A stretch of DNA of 64,000 bases from Terrilactibacillus sp. S3-3 (GTDB lineage Bacteria; Bacillota; Bacilli; Bacillales; Sporolactobacillaceae), in contig CP129291.1 in the NCBI GenBank assembly GCA_030437565.1, forward strand, positions 2,108,001 to 2,172,000, in the 5' to 3' direction. Numbering within the stretch: position 1 is the first letter of the stretch; each line of letters begins with the position of its first letter. This document shows, one piece after another, positions 9,980 to 16,739 of the stretch. The position numbers and the translations under genes were made by a program. The notes under the pieces were generated by a model that was given only the letters and a program-made list of their open reading frames with translations, was not told the origin of the DNA and did no database searches.

Positions 9980-10413
9980 ATGGGGAAAAAACTGATTTAT
10001 TTTCTTTGCACGGGGAACTCCTGCCGCAGTCAGATGGCTGAGGGATTTGAAAAAAAAAAAATATTTGGGTGATACTTACGATGTGCGTTCGGCAGGAATT
10101 GAAGCTCACGGGCTTAATCCCAAAAGCCGTTACGGTCATGAAGGAAATCGGCATTGATATTTCTCAGCAAAAATCTACACTTATCAATCCGGACTTATTA
10201 AATTCTGCGTATCTTGTTGTGACATTGTGCGGTGATGCAAAAGATCGCTGCCCAATGACGCCGCCGCATGTCAGAAGAGAACATTGGGGATTCCCGGATC
10301 CTGCCCAAGCTAAAGGAACACCCGAAGAGATCCTAGTGGTCTTTCGAAAGGTTCGTGACGAAATCAAAGAAAGAATAAAAGAATTTGCTGAGCAGGAAAA
10401 AATATCACAATAA
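9980..10413 (+). CDS. arsC: Arsenate reductase, thioredoxin-coupled type (two frameshifts)
   Basis: Reduces As(V) to As(III) for export. The start [20 protein letters not shown] contains the low-molecular-weight phosphatase-like loop CTGNSCRS with the nucleophilic Cys. A 12-A run (10050-10061) breaks the frame in what should read [21 protein letters not shown] second slip in CCCAAAAGCC near 10120 follows HGLNP. The rest is continuous and contains [15 protein letters not shown] with the resolving Cys pair and [12 protein letters not shown]. Reconstructed length is about 140. The gene sits between acr3 and arsM with short gaps. Confidence 0.9.
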
Positions 10414-10431
10414 AAAAGGAGCCTGAATCTC

Positions 10432-11256
10432 ATGACTTTATCCAAGGATCAAATTAGACAAAATGTACGAAATCGCTATAAACAAATCGCTTTACAGGAC
10501 ATATCCGCTTCGTCCTGCGGCTGTTCTCCATCTGACATTGGCTGCTGTCATACAGACGCGGATCATAATGCTGTTTCAGGGAAACTTGGTTACTCTAAAG
10601 ACGAATTAAGCGCCGTGCCTGAAGGCGCCAACCTTGGCCTCGGCTGCGGCAATCCTCAAGCTATTGCTGCTTTAAAGCCTGGTGAAAATATTCTTGATCT
10701 AGGGAGCGGCGCAGGATTTGACTGCTTTCTTGCTGCCCGGCAGGTTGGTGAAAACGGCCGGGTTATCGGCGTGGATATGACACCGGAAATGATCAGCAGG
10801 GCTCGCCAGAACGCTGATAAAGGGCCGTTCAGCAATGTCGATTTTCGCTTGGGAGAAATCGAGCATTTACCGGTTGCCGATGAATCCATTGACGTCATTC
10901 TTTCCAATTGCGTCATCAATCTGTCACCCGATAAACCGCAAGTATTCAAAGAAGCCTATCGTGTACTTAAAAAAGGCGGTCGATTGGCGATATCCGATGT
11001 GGTATTGACCGCTGAGTTGCCGCCTGAAATTAAAAATGATTTAGATGTTTCTTATTCAGGGTGCGTTTCAGGTGCTTCTTCAATCAATGAACTGCAAGCT
11101 ATGCTAGAGCAAAACTTTTCACAAATTAAAATCAATCCAAAAGATGAATCTAAAAAGTTTATCAAGGAATGGCTTCCAGGTGTTCAAGTTGAAAAATACA
11201 TTGTTTCTTCAACGATTCAAGCTGTTAAAGAAGGTCAAGTCTTTTTTTATGTGTAA
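10432..11256 (+). CDS. arsM: Arsenite S-adenosylmethionine methyltransferase
   Basis: Methylates As(III) to mono- and di-methyl species. It is intact at 274 residues. The class I SAM motif ILDLGSGAGFDCFLAARQVG is followed by VIGVDMTPEMI. Cysteines expected for As(III) binding are present (CCHTD region, SNCVINLSPDKPQVFKEAYR, YSGCVSG), plus an extra CGCSPSDIGCC cluster near the N-terminus. AAGGAG precedes the start. It is the last gene of the arsenic operon. An IS256 element begins within 10 bp of its stop, so its natural downstream sequence has been displaced. Confidence 0.93.
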   Translation: MTLSKDQIRQNVRNRYKQIALQDISASSCGCSPSDIGCCHTDADHNAVSGKLGYSKDELSAVPEGANLGLGCGNPQAIAALKPGENILDLGSGAGFDCFLAARQVGENGRVIGVDMTPEMISRARQNADKGPFSNVDFRLGEIEHLPVADESIDVILSNCVINLSPDKPQVFKEAYRVLKKGGRLAISDVVLTAELPPEIKNDLDVSYSGCVSGASSINELQAMLEQNFSQIKINPKDESKKFIKEWLPGVQVEKYIVSSTIQAVKEGQVFFYV

Positions 11257-11262
11257 ATTCAC

Positions 11263-12567
11263 CTTAGCTAAGATAGAGTGATTATCCTGGATAAAGAGTT
11301 GTTACGTTACTCGAACGATCAGGTGATTTTGGCTGTTTGGCCCTCCATTCAAAATAGTCTTCCATTTTCAGATAGTGGCGTCCTTCTATCCATTTTTCGT
11401 CCTTCTCCATGAGAACAGAGCCCATCAGACGAATCACAGATTGGCGGTTAGGGAAAATACGGATAACCCGTTCCCGACGGCGAAATTCCTCATTGAGCCG
11501 TTCCATCCCGTTAGTTGTCCGGAGGCGACGTCGATAGGGTTCTGGTAGAGGAAGCACCGCCGTCACGTCATCAAAGGCATCCTCCACAAGCTCCGTCACT
11601 TTTGGTGCTTTGCCCTGATAATCCTTTAGAAAAGCATTAAGCAAGGTTCGAGCGACTTCCAGATTCGGCGCATAGAGAATCGCCTTCACTTGTTCGGTTC
11701 CTTCGCTTTTGAGAGCTTTTGGCAACCGATCATGGACATTGCGCAGGAAGTGAGCCTGACACCGCTGCCAAGTAGCCCCTTGAAACGCTTTTTGAACCGC
11801 ACTCACGAGACCGCCGTGGTCATCGCTGATCACCATGTCAACGCCTTTTAGACCGCGTGATTTCAGCCAGTCAAAATAATTTTTCCAGGCGTCGGTGCTT
11901 TCGCTGTCATCGATTTTCAGACCTAGAATCGTTCGGTATCCTTTGTCGTTGATACCGTAGCTGATCAGCACGCCACAGGAGCGGACACGCCCGTTTTCTC
12001 GTACCTTCGTATAAACCGCATCAACGAATAGGAACGGATAGTTGCCCCTCAAAGGACGGTTATTCCAGCCTTTAACCACTGGATCCAGCTGCCCGCAAAG
12101 ATCCGATACAGTCGTTTTCGAAAAGTCTGTGCCACAAAGCTCTTCAGTAATTTGACTTACGCGACGTGTGGAGACGCCGTTAATAACCATCTCCATTAGG
12201 GATAGAACCAGCGCCTGCTCACTGCGCTGGTAACGCTTAAAGAGATCAGTAGAAAAATGGCCATTACGCAGGCGGGGAACATTGAGTGAAAGAGTACCCA
12301 CGCGCGTCTTGAGTTGACGGGGATACGAGCCGTTACGGTAGTCCGTCCGTGCCTCACTGCGTTCGTACTTTTCGGCGCTCACCTGCTCGCCGGCCTGTGC
12401 TTTTAAAACTTGATTTAAAATCGTCTCCAAAAGGATATTCATGCCCGATTCTTTAGAATTACCAAGAAATAATTGATGCAAAAGTTGCTCATCTAGAGTA
12501 ATCTGTAATTGAGTCATCCCGAAATCTCTCCTTTAGAATTGGTTTGGTTAACTCTATTCTAACTAAG
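11263..12567 (-). mobile_element. IS256-family insertion sequence
   Basis: A single transposase gene is flanked by imperfect inverted ends: CTTAGCTAAGATAGAGT at the left (from 11263) and, on the opposite strand, CTTAGTTAGAATAGAGT at the right (to 12567). The exact tips and the target duplication could not be settled; no convincing 8-9-bp direct repeat is visible with these ends. The element lies directly behind arsM. Confidence 0.7.
11282..12517 (-). CDS. IS256-family transposase (mutator type)
   Basis: Intact DDE transposase of 411 residues, usual for the family (about 390-410). First Asp region FLFVDAVYTKVRENG, second Asp DMVISDDHGGLVSAV, and the C-terminal Glu block RRRLRTTNGMERLNEEFRRR. 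CQAHFLRNVHDRLPKAL is the conserved C/D(2)H-like signature of IS256 transposases. The intact frame, among many broken neighbours, suggests a recent or still functional insertion. It reads away from mutL toward arsM. Confidence 0.95.
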   Translation of the reverse strand: MTQLQITLDEQLLHQLFLGNSKESGMNILLETILNQVLKAQAGEQVSAEKYERSEARTDYRNGSYPRQLKTRVGTLSLNVPRLRNGHFSTDLFKRYQRSEQALVLSLMEMVINGVSTRRVSQITEELCGTDFSKTTVSDLCGQLDPVVKGWNNRPLRGNYPFLFVDAVYTKVRENGRVRSCGVLISYGINDKGYRTILGLKIDDSESTDAWKNYFDWLKSRGLKGVDMVISDDHGGLVSAVQKAFQGATWQRCQAHFLRNVHDRLPKALKSEGTEQVKAILYAPNLEVARTLLNAFLKDYQGKAPKVTELVEDAFDDVTAVLPLPEPYRRRLRTTNGMERLNEEFRRRERVIRIFPNRQSVIRLMGSVLMEKDEKWIEGRHYLKMEDYFEWRAKQPKSPDRSSNVTTLYPG

Positions 12568-12627
12568 ATGACGGGCTCTGGCTCATTTTCTATGAAAAAA
12601 ATGAAAAGACGAGTAAATAAAATCCTG

Positions 12628-12671
12628 CTGTTTTTCTGGAGGGGGCTGGCCAGCCCCCTCCAGAAAAACAG
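12628..12671. repeat. Perfect 44-bp palindrome
   Basis: Both 22-bp arms are exact complements with no loop: CTGTTTTTCTGGAGGGGGCT plus GG on the left, its reverse complement on the right. T-runs lie outside the GC core on the 5' side of each strand, the reverse of a normal terminator, so its role is not obvious. Confidence 0.9.
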
Positions 12672-12754
12672 AAACCCGGTCTAACATTTTCTCATATTCA
12701 GATAACCCTTTTTACACAATTATACTGGCTCAACTTTAAAGAATGAAAACCTAA

Positions 12755-12793
12755 AGAATAAAAATAAAAGCCCTCTGCAATTAAGTAGAGGGC
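12755..12793 (-). terminator. Terminator behind the tRNA-like sequence
   Basis: Stem GCCCTCT / AGAGGGC (12787-12793 and 12770-12776), 10-nt loop, then TTTTATTTTTATTC on the minus strand. Confidence 0.8.
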
Positions 12794-12803
12794 TATATTA
12801 TTT

Positions 12804-12869
12804 AGAGAAAGTGGAATTCGAACCGAACGAAACCAGCTTAGCTGTGCTCTACCACTGAGCTATCTCTCC
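12804..12869 (-). pseudogene. Decayed tRNA-like gene
   Basis: On the minus strand: acceptor 5' strand GGAGAGA, canonical D-arm GCTCAGTGGTAGAGC, a shortened anticodon arm CAGC-TAA-GCTG, the T-loop TTCGAAT preceded by TTCGG, and a 3' segment TCTCT that pairs with the AGAGA of the acceptor. The total is about 66 nt. The T-stem 3' strand no longer pairs and the anticodon loop is too short for a working tRNA. A terminator follows directly, so it looks like a once-transcribed tRNA now degenerate, or a tRNA-like RNA. Confidence 0.5.
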
Positions 12870-12999
12870 TATATTTTAATTTTATTTCATTCCTTTTGAC
12901 AAGCCCCAATCATCAGTTAATCATTCGGTGAACCCTTTTATTACTTCATCATTTTTTTTTTCAACAAAACTAAAATTCAACAACAAAAAATTGATTACG

Positions 13000-13397
13000 T
13001 TATTTTGTCAACTTCAACAGTATATTTTTGTCATATCTTTTTAAATCGACAATATCGAAACCGACAAAGTTATTATATTCTTGGTCTGAAAAACAAAAAT
13101 CGATTCTTTAAATCTAAACTTTTTAACCACCTTATCAGCAGATAGTCTAAACTGAAAAACCTCTGAGTGTTCCGCTCTTTTGTATATTTTTCGCTCTCCA
13201 TTTTTTTTTTTTTTTAATTTCATTGCTATTTCATCACAAAATTCGAGACCAACAATTCTATCAAATTTATCAATATCCAAAGCTATGTAATCATTAACTT
13301 CAAGATCTTCAGTATCCTTTATAGTTCTAGGCATTGAAGGTGGCACAACATATACATAGGCTAATTCCGCCTCTTTATCAAAAGTTATCATACACAA
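13000..13397 (-). CDS. DUF2283-like small protein, candidate immunity partner (one frameshift)
   Basis: MITFDKEAELAYVYVVPPS, then TEDLEVNDYIALDIDKFDRI and VGLEFCDEIAMKL, resembles the DUF2283 fold (short beta-rich protein with an I-x-LDxD core). A 15-T run lies in the middle. A slip near 13090 carries the frame into IDFCFSDQEYNNFVGFDIVD and a stop at 13000, giving about 132 residues. The start is TTG 13397 (GGGGAG at 7 bp) or ATG 13391. It begins 12 bp after the stop of the secreted toxin-like gene on the same strand, the layout of a toxin/immunity pair. It is markedly AT-rich relative to the backbone. The immunity role is inferred. Confidence 0.6.
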
Positions 13398-13409
13398 TAG
13401 TATCTCCCC

Positions 13410-14183
13410 TTATCTCCAACGTTTTTTTGGCTTTTTAGATTTATATGTTGTAGTAAGTGTTTTCCCTTTTTTTGCTACAGCCACACCTTTATAGTAATAA
13501 ACTGTTGACTTATATTTAGGATCAGAATATCTTTTTCCCTTTTTAACTGCCATAAATACTCTTACTGGAGAAATTCCTCTTTCAGCCATTCTAACTCCTA
13601 AGTGAAACGATACTCTAGCAGCAGAAACCCCATATTTTTTTTTAACATAACTGAAGTCATAGACACTAGTACTCTTACGACAGGAGCAATAAACTCACCT
13701 TGAACGTCATCCTCATTTTCCTGTTCCTTGTCTATTTCTTCATCGGACTTACTTAACTCATCAAGATCAATGTCAGGATTGATTTCATCAATATAAGCAA
13801 ATGTTTCATCATCAAGAGAAATATCTGATTCTGTTACTTTTTTTTTTTTCTAATGCCTTTTCAGTTTGTTCTGCTTCACTTGAAGTAACTCTATGGTCAA
13901 CGTCATCAGCAATCTTAACAACATTTTTTTTTATCATCGACTATATCTGAAACATCTAAGTTCAACAATTCCTTTTTAGAGTATTGAGAATTATTTTCCG
14001 GCTTAACTGAGTCATAATTTGTTTCATCATTCTCCTCATTATACGAATCTTCTGCATAAACTGAACATGTAAAACTTGAAAACAGAGCAAAAACAATGCG
14101 GTTAAGTGTGATCCAAGATACAATAATTGGAAATCAAATAAAAATGAATATAATGTAAAGAATTTGTAAAGTTCGATGTGCAT
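13410..14183 (-). CDS. Secreted toxin-like protein with RelE/BECR-type (DUF4258-like) C-terminus; frameshifted
   Basis: Reconstructed from three frames. The N-terminus ends in a signal-peptide-like stretch LFSSFTCSVYAED. The upstream start is unclear; an ATG at 14183 needs a slip near 14075 and has no ribosome site. A long acidic middle follows (ESDISLDDETFAYIDEINPD, DEEIDKEQENEDDVQG), then EFIAPVVRVLVSMTSVML. The C-terminal domain is RVSFHLGVRMAERGISPVRV, KKGKRYSDPKYKSTVYYYKG and VAVAKKGKTLTTTYKSKKPK. That layout (HxxxRMxERGIS, YxDPKY, a TTTY end) recalls DUF4258/BECR-fold toxins. Slips fall in homopolymers of 9, 12 and 9 T. The fold assignment is from memory of the pattern, not a search. 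Confidence 0.5.
13635..13780 (-). repeat. Direct-repeat copy A, inside the toxin-like gene
   Basis: About 146 bp, roughly 90% identical to 14486-14628 in the same orientation. It encodes the segment from the acidic region (NPDIDLDELSKSDEE) to SMTSVML. Confidence 0.85.
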
Positions 14184-14239
14184 GTATGAAATTGTTTTGG
14201 ATTTGTACGATAAAATAAATGATGCAAGGAGGTGAAAAC

Positions 14240-14407
14240 ATGAGTATTAGTGGTATTCATTCTAGCACTTACAGCCAATCTCTCTATTCTATGCAGCAAT
14301 CTTCACAAGCTCAGCAAACCTCGGAGCAGCCTCAACCCTCTGTTGATGTGGATCATGATGGCGATATTGACACAGGAAAAGGGCGTGATATCGATGTGCG
14401 AGTGTGA
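14240..14407 (+). CDS. Small protein with acidic D-x-D-x-D tail
   Basis: 55 residues, family not recognised. AAGGAGGTGAAAAC directly precedes the ATG, a near-perfect ribosome site. The N-terminal half is Ser/Gln-rich (GIHSSTYSQSLYSMQQSSQA). The C-terminal half, VDVDHDGDIDTGKGRDIDVR, has the spacing of an EF-hand/dockerin-like Ca2+ loop (D-x-D-x-D-G). There is no signal peptide or membrane segment. A strong terminator begins 45 bp after the stop. It lies on the plus strand between the toxin-like gene and its partial duplicate and is oriented against both. Confidence 0.65.
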   Translation: MSISGIHSSTYSQSLYSMQQSSQAQQTSEQPQPSVDVDHDGDIDTGKGRDIDVRV

Positions 14408-14451
14408 CATCTGAGACGAAAACGCCTGTCCCAAAAAGTATCTCAAATAAA

Positions 14452-14493
14452 AACGCGAGAGGAATCATCAATCTCCTCTCGCGTTATTTTTTT
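14452..14493 (+). terminator. Strong rho-independent terminator
   Basis: A 12-bp perfect stem AACGCGAGAGGA / TCCTCTCGCGTT with a 10-nt loop, followed by ATTTTTTT. The U-tract coincides with the start of direct-repeat copy B. Confidence 0.92.
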
Positions 14494-14628
14494 AACATAA
14501 CTGAAGTCATAGACACTAATACTCTCACGACAGGTTAAATCCATTCACCTTGAAGGTCATCTTCATTTTCCTGTTCCACGTCTTTCTTCATCGGACTTAC
14601 TTAACTCATCAAGATCAATGTCAGGATT
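14486..14628 (-). pseudogene. Partial second copy of the toxin-like gene (repeat copy B)
   Basis: A 143-bp fragment nearly identical to 13635-13780, cut off on both sides: a terminator on one flank and recombinase codons on the other. Its own differences (substitutions and a 2-bp gap) mean it is an old duplicate, not an assembly duplicate. Confidence 0.75.
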
Positions 14629-14643
14629 AAATCAGTCAGTGTC

Positions 14644-14784
14644 CGTCTAGGTCATACAAACGTCACCATGACAGCCAATGTATTCGTTCATTTCACTTAA
14701 AACTTAGAAAACGAACTCGTTGCAAATCTCGAATCATATCTCGATGATGGAAAAGGTGGGGGCAAAATGGGGGCAAATAGCTAA
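14644..14784 (+). pseudogene. 3' remnant of a tyrosine recombinase (phage/ICE integrase)
   Basis: RLGHTNVTMTANVFVHFT, then an in-frame TAA where Lys is expected, then NLENELVANLESYLDDGKGG and a stop at 14782-14784. LGHTNVTMTANVYVH is the conserved box around the last His and the Tyr nucleophile; here the residue order NVFVH has Phe in place of the catalytic Tyr, another sign of decay. Nothing of the rest of the integrase is present. It marks the edge of a lost integrated element, 20 bp from the 3' end of mutL. Confidence 0.7.
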
Positions 14785-14804
14785 TTCACCCATCAGAAAT
14801 CCCC

Positions 14805-16722
14805 TTACATCACGCGTTTAAACATTTTTTCCATTTCGTAAGTTGAAAAATGAATGATCACCGGGCGACCGTGAGGACAGGTAAACGGGTCTTGGGCCCG
14901 ACCCAGTTGATCAAGAAGCGCTTCGATTTCGTCATCGCGCAAATGATGATTGGCTTTGATCGACCGTTTGCACGACATCATGATCGCCAGTTTTTCGCGC
15001 AGCTTTTTGATCGACACATGGCGATTTTCAATCAGCTGGCCGACGATATCCTCAATCGTTTCTTTTTCACGGCCCTTCGGCATCCATTGCGGGTGCGAGC
15101 GGACAATCATGGAGCGGCCGCCGAACGGCTCAAAATCAAGACCGATTCTCTTGAGATAATCATGGTACTCCTGAATAGTTTCGTAATCCGCGGCCGTGAA
15201 TTCAAAGGTAATCGGAACAAGCAATTCCTGCACTTCACGAGCCGTCTGTCCGACTTTTTCCCGATAAAATTCATATTTAATCCGCTCTTGGGCGGCATGC
15301 TGATCGATAATATACAAGCCATCCTCACTCTCGGCGAAAATGTACGTGCCGTGCATCTGTCCGATCGGATACAATTTCGGCATACGGCGGACGGGCTCGC
15401 TTTCATTATCCGCTTCGGCCGGTTCAAAATTTCCAGTGTCCAGCTCGGCCGGCTCCGATGCCGATGCGTCCCCTTCTTCGAGCCCAGTGCCGATTGGCCT
15501 GGAAACGGCGGCTTCCTGGCCAGACATGGCTTGTTCGGGCGCCTCGCGGATCTCATCGGCACTCGCAAACTCAGGCAGAGCTTCCGGTTCATCTGCCGCT
15601 TCTGAAAAAAACCTTTCGCCGCGGATGATGACATGTCGGGCGTTGTTTCAACCGCCGGCGAAAAATCCAGCTGCTGCTGTTCGGACTTTTTCACGCCGGA
15701 CTGGTGCGTTTTTTGCTCCACGGCCGGAATCAGCCGCTCTTTATGAAAGGCCGCCCGGATCGTCTCCTCAATCAGCCGGCACAGATCTTTCTCCTTGCTG
15801 ATCCGTGCTTCCAATTTGGCGGGATGAACATTGACATCCACCAGCGTCGGATCCATGCGGACATGAATGACGCAAATCGGGTAGCGTCCAATAGGAAGAA
15901 GGGTATGGTAACCGGCCAGTATGCTGTTAAAAATCGGATAATTTTTAATAAAGCGGCCGTTGATAAAAAATATAAACATACCGCCTGCCCGCCCTTGTCA
16001 GCTGAGGGTGAACGGCGAGTCCTTCTACATGAAAGTCAAGTGAGCTGCCCGCAAAAGGAAACGCCGCTTTCGCCGTCTGCAGGCCGTAAATGGCGCTCAG
16101 CACTTGGCGCAGCTCTCCGCGCCCATTTGTTTGAAACATATTTTTGCCGTCGTGGTTTAATTTGAAAGCGATGTGCGGATAAGAAAGCGCCATCCGATTG
16201 ATCACGTCGGTCACTTTGCCCAGTTCCGTATGAATCGTTTTTAAATATTTCAAACGGGCCGGCGTATTATAAAAAAAGGGAGCGGACGGTGATATCGGTC
16301 CCTTTTCGGCTTTCGCAATGCCCCGACTGGATGAGATGGCCGCCTTGCAGAACAAGGTGCGTGCCCGGTCCTTCGCCGTTTGATGTTTTTAATTCCACAT
16401 ACGCCACGGCGGCGATGCTCGGCAGTGCCTCGCCGCGAAAACCCAATGTCTGAATGTGAAAGAGATCGGCATCTTCGCGGATTTTGCTCGTCGCATGACG
16501 TTCAAATGCCAGCGCGCAATCTTCAGGGGCAAAACCGCTGCCGTTATCGACCACCTGTATTTTATTCAGGCCGCCTTCCTCAATGTCGATGTCGATCGCC
16601 GTCGCTCCGGCATCGATCGCGTTCTCCACCAGTTCCTTGACGACGGACGACGGACGCTCCACCACTTCACCGGCAGCAATTTTATTAGACAATGATTCAT
16701 TTAACCGTTTGATGACACCCAC
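14805..16722 (-). CDS. mutL: DNA mismatch repair protein MutL (three frameshifts)
   Basis: GHKL ATPase and latent endonuclease of mismatch repair. The start [20 protein letters not shown] leads through the ATPase motifs [25 protein letters not shown] and [14 protein letters not shown]. Slips occur near 16280, 15970 and 15600. The C-terminal domain retains the metal-binding endonuclease motif [12 protein letters not shown] and the CPHGRP box, as in MutL from species without MutH. About 639 residues in total. The stop lies 20 bp from the recombinase remnant, so the element joined right at its 3' end without damaging it. It follows mutS by 17 bp. Confidence 0.94.
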
Positions 16723-16739
16723 TGTTCACACCTTCACTT

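Noticed and set aside
10050..10061. Programmed frameshifting at the 12-A run in arsC
   Set aside because: Dozens of other genes break in the same way, and a second slip follows 60 bp later, so a recoding signal is less likely than a length error.
12628..12671. Palindrome as a bidirectional terminator
   Set aside because: The T-runs are on the wrong side of the stem for both strands.
14850..15605. 251-codon plus-strand frame across mutL
   Set aside because: Exact antisense shadow of the conserved MutL C-terminal domain; high GC leaves long antisense frames open.
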